Shown here in pieces: positions 1 to 8,415 of a stretch of DNA of 40,890 nucleotides. Position 1 is the stretch's first letter. Each line of letters opens with the position of its first letter. The stretch covers positions 1 through 40,890 of the forward strand of contig CAKOMC010000009.1 in the NCBI GenBank assembly GCA_934096535.1. The letters are read 5' to 3'. Origin of the DNA: an uncultured Bacilli bacterium (lineage in GTDB: Bacteria > Bacillota_I > Bacilli_A > RF39 > UBA660). The translations under genes were made by a program, and so were the position numbers. Below the pieces are notes generated by a model that made no database searches, had not been told where the DNA came from, and worked only from the letters and a program-made list of their open reading frames with translations.

Positions 1-73
<73 letters not shown>

Positions 74-93
74 ATTTCCTTGCTGACTTCTTA

Positions 94-122
94 ATTTTAC
101 TAAATATTACTTTGTTTTGCAA
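94..122 (-). promoter_or_regulatory. Sigma-A-type promoter of tRNA-Ile
   Basis: On the minus strand, TTGCAA (117-122) and TAAAAT (94-99) are separated by 17 bases. Transcription would start about 12-15 bases before the tRNA 5' end. A second TTGCAA at 130-135 is a duplicate of the -35 hexamer, but it is too far away to pair with this -10. Confidence 0.7.
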
Positions 123-456
123 CTGTTTTTTGCAATTTTTAGCAATTTTTTTTGTAAGCCAGCAAAAACAGCCGTTTTTATAGTTAAAATTTACTTTTTG
201 GCAACTTTTTTTCTTTATTTAATCTACTCTATAAAAAATTATATTAATTATAGAAGTATTTATTTATAGATATAAACCAATTTTAAACAATAACAAACAT
301 CACCTAAAAAAAATTATAGCAATTGAGGTTGTATTTAAAGGTTAAATATTATATGAAACTCACATTTTTATTATGACTTCCTACTCTACTTGGCAATAAA
401 TTAGAAACTATAAACAATAAAATTATTTTTTAGCACTTGCCCTTAAGTTTTCTTCA

Positions 457-462
457 TATAAT
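457..462 (+). promoter_or_regulatory. -10 box immediately upstream of a start codon (possible leaderless transcript)
   Basis: TATAAT lies six bases before the ATG at 468, so a transcript starting 6-7 bases downstream of it would begin at or near the A of ATG. No Shine-Dalgarno sequence precedes this ATG. The -35 is poor: TTGCCC at 437-442 gives a spacer of only 14. Confidence 0.45.
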
Positions 463-467
463 TTACT

Positions 468-854
468 ATGGATAATGATAAAATAAACACAATAAAACGA
501 ATTAATATTGAATCATTTATTTGGATAATCTATATTTTTTTAGTGTGTTTTAATCTTTATTCCAATTATTTAGAAAAATTATATTTAAGAACCAATCAAA
601 AGTTTTATAAACAAAAGTTTAAAAAGATTAACAAAACGATCTTGACAGTTATTCTTTTTATCTATATTTATTTTGCTTATATAGCCTTTAAAGATGAAAC
701 TACTCTTACGCGTTATAAAAATACTAACCCAAAGAAAAAGAAGCTAACCGATTTAGTCTTTATAGCAGCCATCTTATTTTTAATTGGTGGCGTCATTAGT
801 TTATATGTTGCTACTAAAGATGATGACTTTGATGAGGAATTGCCTTTAATCTAA
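468..854 (+). CDS. Small membrane protein of unknown function, three TM segments
   Basis: 128 residues and no recognised family. Hydrophobic stretches at about 17-33, 58-75 and 94-115 predict three membrane segments. A Lys/Arg-rich loop (about 37-57) lies between the first two and another basic patch (about 80-93) before the third. The tail is acidic (DDDFDEE near the end). This is the only possible start in the region. It has no Shine-Dalgarno sequence, and a TATAAT sits directly upstream, so the mRNA may be leaderless. The gene converges with the deacetylase gene on the other strand. Confidence 0.7.
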   Translation: MDNDKINTIKRINIESFIWIIYIFLVCFNLYSNYLEKLYLRTNQKFYKQKFKKINKTILTVILFIYIYFAYIAFKDETTLTRYKNTNPKKKKLTDLVFIAAILFLIGGVISLYVATKDDDFDEELPLI

Positions 855-877
855 GAACAATTACTTTTAATTTGATA

Positions 878-1771
878 TTAGTTTGCATAGCGATAACTTT
901 TGGTATTTTCTAAAGTTTTACCATTTATTGCAAATAATTTACTAACGGTTACAACTTCATAATTATTTTCTTTTAAATATGGCAAGATAAGTTCTAAAGC
1001 TTTATAAGTAGTAAGATAAGTATCATGCATTAAAATGATATTATTTTCTTCAATACTGTTGGTTAGACGATTATAAATTTTCTTTGCATCTCTTAGTTTC
1101 CAATCTAAAGTGTCATTATTCCATAAAATATAAGGACCGTAACCAAATTTGCGAATGTCATTATTGATATTACCATAAGGTGGGCGCACCAAAATTGGTG
1201 TATAACCAGTTAAATTATATACATATTTTTTACTTTTATTAATTTCATCTTCTAATTCTGACATTTTTAGTCTCGTAAAGGATTTATGAGAAAAGCCATG
1301 AATGCCTATTTCGTTACCGTTTTTAAGACTTTCTTGTAAAATTTCTTTATAATCGATATTTAATTTATTACCTAAAATAAAGAAGGTAGCATTATAATTA
1401 TATTCTTTAAGTAAAGATACTATTTCTTTAGTAAAACCACTAGGTCCATCATCAAAAGTTAAAGCTACATATTTTTCCACAGTACTATCTTGTTTATTAA
1501 TGGTATTATCTTCTATATTAGCTTTATTAGCATTTTCTGAATTATTTTTATTATCTGCGGCGCTTTTTTGACCGGTACCGTCATTATCATTATTATTATT
1601 ATCATTATTTTGAGTGTTTGGCTTATCTTTATCATTTTCACTATTTTTATTAATACTATCAAGGTCATAATTAGTATTTTTAGCTCGGCTTTCTTGAATA
1701 TTTAAAGGGATAGTTAACAAGAAAAGTCCCAAAATCAAGATTAAAATAGTATAACCTGTATTATTTTTCAT
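878..1771 (-). CDS. Membrane-anchored polysaccharide deacetylase (NodB domain, CE4)
   Basis: 297 residues from the ATG at 1771, which follows GGTGATG. An upstream in-frame GTG at 1834 would add 21 residues but lacks a ribosome binding site. An N-terminal membrane anchor (about 7-24) is followed by a low-complexity Asn/Asp/Lys linker to about residue 98, then the NodB domain. All five catalytic motifs are visible: TFDDGP (105-110, catalytic and metal Asp), HGFSH (metal His), RPPYG, DTLDW and LMHD. The family removes N-acetyl groups from cell-wall glycans such as peptidoglycan GlcNAc; the actual substrate is inferred. It lies last in a minus-strand group with the two genes that start near 2482 and 3381. 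Confidence 0.9.
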   Translation of the reverse strand: MKNNTGYTILILILGLFLLTIPLNIQESRAKNTNYDLDSINKNSENDKDKPNTQNNDNNNNDNDGTGQKSAADNKNNSENANKANIEDNTINKQDSTVEKYVALTFDDGPSGFTKEIVSLLKEYNYNATFFILGNKLNIDYKEILQESLKNGNEIGIHGFSHKSFTRLKMSELEDEINKSKKYVYNLTGYTPILVRPPYGNINNDIRKFGYGPYILWNNDTLDWKLRDAKKIYNRLTNSIEENNIILMHDTYLTTYKALELILPYLKENNYEVVTVSKLFAINGKTLENTKSYRYAN

Positions 1772-1885
1772 AACATCACCATTTTTAGTATGGCAAGATT
1801 TTATGGTTTTATAAGTTTTTTTGAATCTATCCACTTATCAACGGGTTATTCTAAAATCTTGTTAGGTAAGAAAAAAAGAATGTTT

Positions 1886-2482
1886 TTAGGCATTCAACTT
1901 AGAATTAAGTTTTAAGGTACGACCATTTTTTGAAGAAGAACAAGGTTTATCTAATTGCATAACTGGTTCAATTAAAATTTTACAAAATTTATGGTCAGTT
2001 GTATAAAGATAAATAATACTGTAATCCCCGGCATTTAAATCAAGTCCCCAGATATCAGCATAATAATCTTTCAAAATATTAATTATAGTTCGGTAATCAA
2101 CGACAGTCAGTTTGCGATTACTAATATTTCGCAGATAAAAACAAGTCTCGTCTTCATTGCTACTTGATAAAACAAAATCATCTGTTTTATAAACATCATT
2201 AATTAAATGAAATTTACTCTTTAAATCAAAAATAGTACTTTCAATAAAAGTTGGTCTTAATTCAATGATATCAATATTATTTTGCAAATATGAATAGACA
2301 TTAGTAACATTATCAGGAACACTAAAGGAGTAATATTTCTTATTTGAACAATTACCAAGACCAAAAAAGTAAAATTTACCTGCATAATCACTTATATTAA
2401 AGCGTAGTTTTTCTTTTATAATAGCCTCTTTTAAAGAGTTAATTTTCTTACTATTATTTTCAACTTCTAGTATATATTGCAT
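1886..2482 (-). CDS. Hypothetical protein, soluble
   Basis: 198 residues, not recognised. It has no signal peptide or membrane segment. The middle is mixed alpha/beta, and the tail (from about 178) is short and basic with serine runs. The ATG at 2482 is preceded by AGGTGAT with normal spacing, so the start is secure. It is downstream of the membrane protein gene at 2527-3381 and upstream of the deacetylase, all on the minus strand, and may be co-transcribed with them. Confidence 0.7.
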   Translation of the reverse strand: MQYILEVENNSKKINSLKEAIIKEKLRFNISDYAGKFYFFGLGNCSNKKYYSFSVPDNVTNVYSYLQNNIDIIELRPTFIESTIFDLKSKFHLINDVYKTDDFVLSSSNEDETCFYLRNISNRKLTVVDYRTIINILKDYYADIWGLDLNAGDYSIIYLYTTDHKFCKILIEPVMQLDKPCSSSKNGRTLKLNSKLNA

Positions 2483-2526
2483 ATAATCACCTAGTAAACT
2501 ATATGTGATAACTAAAATTTCATGTC

Positions 2527-3381
2527 TTAATTTAATTCTTCAAAAGCTTTAATATTCTCATAAATATTAACAACAATATTGTATTTATTATAATCTTTAA
2601 GATAATCTTTTAGAATAATCTTGCCAGTATTGTTTTTGTGATAAGAAATTTCTTCATATTTTTTCTCTAAAGCATTACAAACAAAACGAATTGATTCCTC
2701 ATCAGTAATAAATGTTTTAGTTTCAACTTGCATGATACCAAGCTTACCTACTTTTTTAAGACGCCCAAAAAGAAAGTTATCTAGGTTGCGTTTTAGTTTC
2801 GGCGTATTATAATCTTCGTATATTAAAAGTGCTAAAGCCAACTCTTTAACTGGTATCTCATAATTACTAAGAATATCTTTATATTGTAATTTGTATTTAG
2901 CATAACTACTGATAATATAATTTTTATCCTGTAAAGCATTATATGTATTCTTGCCATTTTCACAAACTTTAATAAGTTCTTCTACTAGGTTATATAAGTA
3001 AAGAAGAATTATGAACCAGATAATTGTTTTAACCATTTCAATATTAGGTAGAATACTACTAACTTTACTAAAAAGATAGTTTTCTAAAAAGACACTAAAT
3101 ATAATCAAAAAACTATATTTTTTTAAGAAGTAGTTGATATCAAAACTAGCTTTGTTGTCTCTTAATGTATAGTTATAGAATAATTCAATAAAAAATTCAA
3201 AAACAATAATAATAAAAATATAATTATAAGCCAGATTATGTAATTCTAGATAAGAAGCACAGATAAAGAGATAAAATATTGGAAATAACAGGCTATCTTT
3301 TTTCTTAAATTTCAAAAAATTAATAAGAAAGAAAAGAATTAATGCCATTAAAAGATAATAAAAAATTAATATTAACATCAT
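2527..3381 (-). CDS. Multi-TM protein with C-terminal domain carrying ED-Y-N and GIMQ motifs
   Basis: 284 residues. The first about 135 residues are strongly hydrophobic (about four to five membrane segments). The remaining about 145 form a soluble domain. Around 179-230 it has LLIYEDYN (Glu189) and, 26 residues later, GIMQV (215-219). The spacing recalls the catalytic Glu and GLMQ motif of lysozyme-like transglycosylases, but the rest does not match a family I can name, so the enzymatic call is only a suggestion. The start follows AAGGTGAT, with a second ATG directly after. A sigma-A promoter lies just upstream. Confidence 0.65.
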   Translation of the reverse strand: MMLILIFYYLLMALILFFLINFLKFKKKDSLLFPIFYLFICASYLELHNLAYNYIFIIIVFEFFIELFYNYTLRDNKASFDINYFLKKYSFLIIFSVFLENYLFSKVSSILPNIEMVKTIIWFIILLYLYNLVEELIKVCENGKNTYNALQDKNYIISSYAKYKLQYKDILSNYEIPVKELALALLIYEDYNTPKLKRNLDNFLFGRLKKVGKLGIMQVETKTFITDEESIRFVCNALEKKYEEISYHKNNTGKIILKDYLKDYNKYNIVVNIYENIKAFEELN

Positions 3382-3398
3382 AAATCACCTTGCTAAAT

Positions 3399-3426
3399 AT
3401 TATAAGGATATTTTCTTAAATTACAA
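3399..3426 (-). promoter_or_regulatory. Promoter for the 3381-to-878 minus-strand gene group
   Basis: On the minus strand, TTGTAA (3421-3426) and TATAAT (3399-3404) are 16 bases apart. The -10 ends 18 bases before the start codon at 3381, with the AAGGTGAT site in between. Confidence 0.6.
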
Positions 3427-3444
3427 GAAAAAAGTGTTCTTAAC

Positions 3445-3483
3445 CAAAGAAAAAATATTGACAGTTTGAATTATCAATATTTT
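3445..3483 (-). terminator. Rho-independent terminator after the YlbL/HD gene pair
   Basis: A perfect 10-bp inverted repeat (3452-3461 with 3474-3483, AAAATATTGA/TCAATATTTT, 12-base loop) is followed on the minus strand by a T-run. It lies about 75 bases beyond the stop of the HD-domain gene. Confidence 0.65.
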
Positions 3484-3556
3484 AATGTTTTTTATTTTAA
3501 AATTTTGTATTTTTTATATCTCCGATTTCATATTTTGTAAATAATACTTTTTTTAA

Positions 3557-4162
3557 CTATTTACTAACTTTATGAAGTCTAATCCCAACATAATTAGGAA
3601 GTTCTTTAATATCTTTAAAAACACTAACAGATACTTTTTTATCCATAGAAGTTACTATCCAGCCTTCAATATAATGAGGAGGAATAACAGTTAAAGGAAA
3701 CATATGATATTTGATACTATCAAGAATGCGTTCGTTTACCATCTGGGGAAAGTACTTTTGAGCGTTGATAGCAGCTTCCTTACCATGAACAAAACCATGT
3801 AATTCCGTAAGTTTTTTATGTTTTTTAAAATATCTGGTTAAATAAGATGGATCTAAATTATAAAGTTCTTCACTATATTGCCAAGCTTGAGGGTAAAAAT
3901 CATGCAGTAAACCCGCTATGGTGGCATCATAAACATTTAAATTATAAAACTTTGCTACCAAAAACGATTTAAAGGAAACCATAATAGAATGATTCCAAAC
4001 TGAAGATTCATGATGTAAAAAAAGTTTACGGCGTTGAAATTCATCGTTTAAAAGAATGGGCAGAACCAGCTGGTACCATTCATTAAAATAAGAACATTTA
4101 TTTATAAAGTCTAAATCATCATAGACATTAGGATTATAATATTTAGATTTCTCTATTTTCAT
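3557..4162 (-). CDS. HD-domain phosphohydrolase-like protein
   Basis: 201 residues. The HD-superfamily metal ligands can be followed in order: His58 (VWNHSIM), His87-Asp88 (LLHDF), His122/His126 (HGFVH), His153 (KYHMF) and Asp174 (SMDKK). The family contains metal-dependent phosphohydrolases acting on nucleotides or phosphoesters; the substrate cannot be read from the sequence. There is no membrane segment. Its ATG overlaps the TGA of the YlbL-like gene (ATGA, 4159-4162), so it is translationally coupled to that membrane protease. A strong terminator follows. Confidence 0.8.
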   Translation of the reverse strand: MKIEKSKYYNPNVYDDLDFINKCSYFNEWYQLVLPILLNDEFQRRKLFLHHESSVWNHSIMVSFKSFLVAKFYNLNVYDATIAGLLHDFYPQAWQYSEELYNLDPSYLTRYFKKHKKLTELHGFVHGKEAAINAQKYFPQMVNERILDSIKYHMFPLTVIPPHYIEGWIVTSMDKKVSVSVFKDIKELPNYVGIRLHKVSK

Positions 4163-5163
4163 AATTTTTTCAACTCCTCTATTGCTTCTTTTAAGGTACC
4201 GACGCTTATAATTTTGATACTATAATTATTATCTTTAGCGACTTTTATGGCTTCTTCATAGTTTTCTTTAGGACACAAGAAGATATCGGATTTATTTTTT
4301 ACGGCTCCTATCAACTTATATTTAACGCCGCCAATTTCCCCAACATTGCCATCAATATCAATGGTACCGGTTCCAATAATTTTTTTACCCTTACTAATAT
4401 CTTCCCTAACTAAAGAATTATAAACACTAAGAGCCATCATAAGACCACCCGATGGTCCTGATTCATTAGATTTTATTGTAATCTCTACTTTGGGATCTGT
4501 ATTTACTTCATAGACATTTGTTAAAGATACGCCAAGAAGCTTGCGCCCCTCTTTTTCATAAACCTTAGAACTAACCGAAATTAATTTATCATTTCTTAAT
4601 ACCTCGATATTCATTTTAGCACCAATTTCCCTAGAGTCAACTATTTTTCTAACATCTTCTAAATTATTTATATCTTTACCATCAACAGTTTTAATTTCAT
4701 CAAAAAGTTTTAGTTCGGTATCATCACTATCTAAGTAAGTTATAATATGGCGAATATTTTTAATATCATATGGGGCCTCAGCCTCTTTAAAAGCTGCTAT
4801 TTTCGCATTACTAACGGCTTCTTCCATACTAATTTTATCGCGTTTTTCAGATTCTTTTAATGTTTCATCATCATACTTAACTTTATCTTTACTAATAATA
4901 TCCCAGTTTTTATTTAAATAACTAAGTCCAAGAAAGGCCGGACTTGCTTTAATGACACTAACATAAGCCATCCCAAAGGTTCCAGAAGTCTTATTATCGG
5001 TTGCCACTTCTAGCCTCTTACTTAAATCAATATAATCACCTGGCGTATAAATAAGATAAGGAGTATCTATAAAAAATAAGAGAAAAATAAAGACAAAAAC
5101 TAATAAAATCTTGTAATTTTCTCGTATGAACCTTTTTATACTTGCATAATATTTATTAATCAA
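4159..5163 (-). CDS. YlbL-family membrane-anchored PDZ/Lon-like serine protease
   Basis: 334 residues from a TTG at 5163. The TTG is preceded by AAGGTGA at correct spacing; the upstream GTG at 5172 lies inside that ribosome binding site. One N-terminal membrane segment (about 20-33) is followed by the YTPGDY motif typical of the family. A PDZ-like region (about 150-205) is followed by an S16 (Lon-type) protease domain with the Ser/Lys dyad: Ser238 in GPSGG and Lys283 in GVKYKLIGA. Length matches B. subtilis YlbL (about 340). The active site is predicted to face outside. It is divergent from a YlbJ-like gene; ylbJ and ylbL are also close neighbours in B. subtilis. Confidence 0.88.
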   Translation of the reverse strand: MINKYYASIKRFIRENYKILLVFVFIFLLFFIDTPYLIYTPGDYIDLSKRLEVATDNKTSGTFGMAYVSVIKASPAFLGLSYLNKNWDIISKDKVKYDDETLKESEKRDKISMEEAVSNAKIAAFKEAEAPYDIKNIRHIITYLDSDDTELKLFDEIKTVDGKDINNLEDVRKIVDSREIGAKMNIEVLRNDKLISVSSKVYEKEGRKLLGVSLTNVYEVNTDPKVEITIKSNESGPSGGLMMALSVYNSLVREDISKGKKIIGTGTIDIDGNVGEIGGVKYKLIGAVKNKSDIFLCPKENYEEAIKVAKDNNYSIKIISVGTLKEAIEELKKL

Positions 5164-5180
5164 ATGAATCACCTTATTTA

Positions 5181-5189
5181 ATTATATCA
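5181..5189 (-). promoter_or_regulatory. Extended -10 promoter of the ylbL-like gene
   Basis: The minus strand reads TGATATAAT, an extended -10 (TGnTATAAT). It is 17 bases before the TTG start, with a TTCATA -35 candidate. It lies in the short gap shared with the divergent YlbJ-like gene. Confidence 0.6.
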
Positions 5190-5204
5190 AAAAAGGATAT
5201 GGAT

Positions 5205-6062
5205 ATGAAAAAAAATATAACGATTATTTGCGTATCACTGGTATTAGTTTACTTACTCTTTACACATAATGTTTTAGTTGGAAGTTCAATTTTAAATTCT
5301 TGCAAACTTTTTTTGTCAAAAGTCTTTATATCTCTTTTTCCTATGTATATTATAAGCAAAATTTTAATTAATTATAACTTTCCTTATTATCTTTTTAAAG
5401 TAACTAACTCCCATTATTTATATATTTTTATTATGAGTTTACTTAGTGGCACCCCAAACAATGCCGTAATTATTAAAGATTTACTAGATAGAAAAGTAAT
5501 TAGTGAAGAGGCCGCTAATACTTATATTATGTGCAATTTTTTTATTAATCCCCTATTTTTATATACTATGTTACAATGTTTTTTAAGTCAAAAGTTAACG
5601 ATAGCAATTATTATCATTAGCTATTTAAGTAATATTATTATTTATAATTTTTGCAAGATTAAACCGGATTCTTCCATTGTTAAAGGAAAAGAGTTACCTT
5701 TTTGTGAAATTTTAGTTCAATCTGTTAGCAGTGCTTCCCAGATATTTCTTAATATCTTAGGAATGATTATTATATTTAATTTACTAACTCTAGTAATTCC
5801 CGATAATTTTAAGGCCTTTACGGGGATAATAGAAGTTACAAATGGCTTAGCTTTTCTTAAAATATCCGAAATTTCTACTTATTTTAAGGCACTTTTAAGT
5901 ATAATTTTTATCAATTTTGGTGGTTTTTGTATTTTAATGCAAATAAAAACCGTTCTAAGTAACAGTAAAATTAAAGTAAGTAACTACTTATATGGACGCT
6001 TTTATGCCACCTTTTTAAGTAGTAGCCTTTTCTTACTAGCTACCCTATTTCATATTATCTAA
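5205..6062 (+). CDS. YlbJ-family multi-pass membrane protein
   Basis: 285 residues from the ATG at 5205, which is seven bases after AAAAGGA. The ATG at 5199 is only one base after it. About eight hydrophobic segments span the whole protein. The stretch SGTPNNAVIIKDL with a following NFFINPL, and GGFCILMQ near residue 240, match the conserved pattern of the YlbJ family (nucleoside transporter/gate-like fold, linked to sporulation in B. subtilis). It is shorter than typical YlbJ (about 400 residues). It is divergent from the ylbL-like gene, which supports the assignment. Transport activity is not demonstrated for the family. Confidence 0.72.
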   Translation: MKKNITIICVSLVLVYLLFTHNVLVGSSILNSCKLFLSKVFISLFPMYIISKILINYNFPYYLFKVTNSHYLYIFIMSLLSGTPNNAVIIKDLLDRKVISEEAANTYIMCNFFINPLFLYTMLQCFLSQKLTIAIIIISYLSNIIIYNFCKIKPDSSIVKGKELPFCEILVQSVSSASQIFLNILGMIIIFNLLTLVIPDNFKAFTGIIEVTNGLAFLKISEISTYFKALLSIIFINFGGFCILMQIKTVLSNSKIKVSNYLYGRFYATFLSSSLFLLATLFHII

Positions 6063-6095
6063 CTATTTTAATCAGATAATATTAATATGTTTATT
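6052..6095 (+). terminator. Possible terminator overlapping the ylbJ-like stop codon
   Basis: A 9-bp inverted repeat, ATATTATCT (6052-6060) with AGATAATAT (6074-6082), is followed by a mixed A/T tract (TAATATGTTTATTT) rather than a clean U-run. It begins inside the last codons. Confidence 0.4.
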
Positions 6096-6161
6096 TAAAG
6101 GATACTTCAAATTTTATAATTGTATAATGACTTTGTTTGCCTAAAAAACAATCACCCTTAG

Positions 6162-6668
6162 TTAAGGAGTATAACCTTCAACTTTAATTTTATAATTAGC
6201 ATAATAATCGGTTAGGCTAGAAGATTTAGGAATAAAAAGTTTTAATTCATAAGTATCCGTGGAAGAAGCCGAAATTACTTTATCATTTAGAATGTAACAG
6301 CCATTTTCATACTGGTAATTATCTAAATTTTTAATACTAGTATTGTTAATATTTAAACGCAACTGGGCATTTTTCCTGCCACATAAAAGTAAACGATAAT
6401 GACCATCTTCATTATTATTGGTAATGCCAACAATATTTCCTTTTTCTTTTAAAGTTTCAACATCAGTAAGTTTATCTAAATCTTTTTTAATAGTATCTTG
6501 CAAATCAATAATTAAACCATTGGTAGTATAAAAACTATGAATACTATTTTTATAAAGATAAGTACCAATATTAACAGCTAAAATAATTATTATTAAAACA
6601 ACTATTAAGGCTTTTACAAGCTCAATTAGGATATAATTATTTAAAATTTTTTCATAAATAAATTGCAT
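6162..6668 (-). CDS. Single-TM hypothetical protein, extracytoplasmic
   Basis: 168 residues, family not recognised. A hydrophobic segment at about 13-38 anchors a polar, probably beta-rich extracytoplasmic domain. The domain contains two cysteines, in LLLCGRK (about 96) and NGCYIL (about 125), that could pair. The start follows GAAAGGG. It is downstream of mtaB's 3' end in the same direction, but separated by about 100 bases rich in AAGAATAAA-type repeats. No functional motif was seen. Confidence 0.6.
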   Translation of the reverse strand: MQFIYEKILNNYILIELVKALIVVLIIIILAVNIGTYLYKNSIHSFYTTNGLIIDLQDTIKKDLDKLTDVETLKEKGNIVGITNNNEDGHYRLLLCGRKNAQLRLNINNTSIKNLDNYQYENGCYILNDKVISASSTDTYELKLFIPKSSSLTDYYANYKIKVEGYTP

Positions 6669-6769
6669 ATTTTAAAAACCCTTTCTTTTTATTCTTTATT
6701 CTTTTTTTAGTTATTTATTCTTTTTAATTTTTAATTAAGCATCTATTAATTGTCCTTTAATAAATATTT

Positions 6770-8053
6770 TTAAGCTACAATCACGCCAATAGCATGGTCC
6801 TTAAAGGCTTCTGTAATTTTAATGTTATAAAATTTATTATGCTCTAGTTTTTGGTTAACAACAACTTTTAAATAAGTTTTCGTATGACCAGTTGAAGTTA
6901 CATCATTTACTTCTTCAATTAAAACTGGAAAAATTTTACCTATTTGCTCTTGATTATAAGCATATTCTAAAGTATCAGAAAGTTCAATTAAGCGTTTAGC
7001 ACGATCTTTTCTAATATTAACAGGCACTTGATTAGGCATTTTGCTAGCAACAGTTCCAGTACGCTCCGAATACGGAAATGTATGAATTTTCGTAAAGCCA
7101 ACCTTTTTTACGAAATCTAGGCATTCTTGAAAATCCTCTTCGGTTTCATTAGGAAAACCAGTAATAACATCGGTTGTAATATTGATATCAGGAATACAAG
7201 TACGAATTTCCTCTATTTTAGCTAAAAATTCTTGCTTATTATATTTACGATTCATTAATTTTAAAATTTTATCACTGCCCGATTGCAAAGGAATATGCAT
7301 ATGATGACAAACTTTAGTATTATTTTTTAACATTGTCATAAATTTTTCATCAAGTTCGGTAACCTCAATACTAGAAATACGAATATTCTTTAAACCAGTA
7401 ATTTCTGACATTGCATTAATTAAATCAGTTAAATCATGATCGGTACCACGACCATAAGAACCAGTATGAATTCCAGTTAAAACGATTTCTTGATGACCAT
7501 TAGCCACTAAGGTTTTGGCCTCTTCTAAGGCTGTTTTAAAATTTTTACTCCGAATATTACCACGCATATAAGGAATTATGCAGTAAGTGCAAAAGTTATT
7601 ACAGCCATCTTGAACTTTTATAAACCCTCTGGTATGAGAAGTAAATTCATCTACTTGCATATCTTCAAAACTTAAATCTCTAGTTCCGGCAAAGTAAGTA
7701 TAAGGTGTTTTATTAATTAAATAATCGTTAATTAAATCAACTATTTTTGATTTACCAGTATTGCCAATTAAGATATCAATATCTAAATCTTTTAGCTCAT
7801 CTTGATGATTTTCTGCAGAACAACCACAAACTACTAAAATACAATTGGGATTTTCTCTTTTAGCATGACGAATTATTTTTCGGGATTTACTATCAGCCAT
7901 ATTGGTTACCGAACAAGTATTGACAATAATAATATCGCTTTGTGTTTCTTCATCTTCCTGCTTTTGAAAACCAGATTTAATTAATTTTTCTTGCATTACT
8001 TCAGATTCATAAGTATTAACCTTACATCCTAAAGTTATTATTTTAAATGTCAT
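6770..8053 (-). CDS. mtaB: tRNA t6A37 methylthiotransferase MtaB
   Basis: 427 residues. It adds a 2-methylthio group to t6A at position 37 of ANN-decoding tRNAs. The N-terminal domain has LGCKVN (Cys10), NTCSVTN (Cys47) and a third cluster cysteine at Cys78 (CGCSAE). GCKVN rather than GCQMN separates MtaB from MiaB. The radical-SAM cluster C-x3-C-x2-C is at 151, 155 and 158 (GCNNFCTYC). A TRAM-like domain fills the last about 65 residues. The start follows TAGGAGT. A sigma-A promoter and a hairpin-bearing leader of about 60 bases lie upstream, so it is probably transcribed on its own. Confidence 0.94.
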   Translation of the reverse strand: MTFKIITLGCKVNTYESEVMQEKLIKSGFQKQEDEETQSDIIIVNTCSVTNMADSKSRKIIRHAKRENPNCILVVCGCSAENHQDELKDLDIDILIGNTGKSKIVDLINDYLINKTPYTYFAGTRDLSFEDMQVDEFTSHTRGFIKVQDGCNNFCTYCIIPYMRGNIRSKNFKTALEEAKTLVANGHQEIVLTGIHTGSYGRGTDHDLTDLINAMSEITGLKNIRISSIEVTELDEKFMTMLKNNTKVCHHMHIPLQSGSDKILKLMNRKYNKQEFLAKIEEIRTCIPDINITTDVITGFPNETEEDFQECLDFVKKVGFTKIHTFPYSERTGTVASKMPNQVPVNIRKDRAKRLIELSDTLEYAYNQEQIGKIFPVLIEEVNDVTSTGHTKTYLKVVVNQKLEHNKFYNIKITEAFKDHAIGVIVA

Positions 8054-8067
8054 AACTACTCCTAACT

Positions 8068-8101
8068 AAAATTAAAGGGTCCAATGACTATCTTTAATTT
8101 T
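8068..8101 (-). promoter_or_regulatory. Hairpin in the mtaB 5' leader
   Basis: AAAATTAAAG (8068-8077) and CTTTAATTTT (8092-8101) form a 10-bp stem with a 14-base loop. It lies between the mtaB transcription start and its TAGGAGT ribosome binding site. Read on the plus strand, the same repeat ends in a T-run. A regulatory role is only a possibility, since AT-rich pairs arise easily here. Confidence 0.35.
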
Positions 8102-8120
8102 TTTCAATCAATGTAGCAGT

Positions 8121-8150
8121 ATTCTATCCTACCCTTACTTATAAAGTCAA
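8121..8150 (-). promoter_or_regulatory. Sigma-A promoter of mtaB
   Basis: On the minus strand, TTGACT (8145-8150) and TAGAAT (8121-8126) are separated by 18 bases. The predicted start near 8115 gives a leader of about 60 bases before the ATG at 8053. Confidence 0.72.
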
Positions 8151-8343
8151 TCATTTTAAGTTACTTTATAAATTTTTTAATGAATCTGCTAATTTTCATA
8201 ACTAAGGTAATTATAAGTAATATAATTAGCAATTGCAATATTATTCTTTTAATAAATATATTCTGAATAAATTAAAAAAATTAGGAAGTAAACCTAATTA
8301 ATATTTAATAAGTATAGCAAAGGTGAAATTTGAAGTAAACGAA

Positions 8344-8392
8344 AAGATATTATAACTCTTAATTCTACCAAATTTTTAAATTATAATATCTT
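8344..8392 (-). terminator. Terminator of the 8416-9114 gene
   Basis: A perfect 12-bp stem, AAGATATTATAA (8344-8355) with TTATAATATCTT (8381-8392), has a 25-base loop. The minus strand continues TTTTCGTTT. The plus strand also has a T-run (TTCTTTTTTT), so it could act in both directions. Confidence 0.6.
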
Positions 8393-8415
8393 CTTTTTTT
8401 CTTTATAATCAAACA

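Larger units (their letters stand above)
74..467. other. 394-bp intergenic region, no gene seen
   Basis: Very AT-rich. It holds the tRNA promoter, a short direct repeat of TTGCAA/AGCAA with T-runs (about 117-150), and a small hairpin, AAAAAC-AGCC-GTTTTT (164-179). Nothing else could be recognised, and no ORF with a ribosome binding site is visible. Confidence 0.6.
8054..8415. other. 362-bp intergenic region
   Basis: It holds the mtaB leader hairpin and promoter (8068-8150) and the terminator of the upstream minus-strand gene (8344-8392). The roughly 190 bases between them are AT-rich, and no gene or structure was seen there. Confidence 0.6.

Noticed and set aside
110..180. Short repeated TTGCAA/AGCAATTTTT units as a possible CRISPR or iteron array
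   Set aside because: The units are only 5-6 bases, irregularly spaced, and explained by AT-rich promoter sequence; no spacers and no cas or rep genes.
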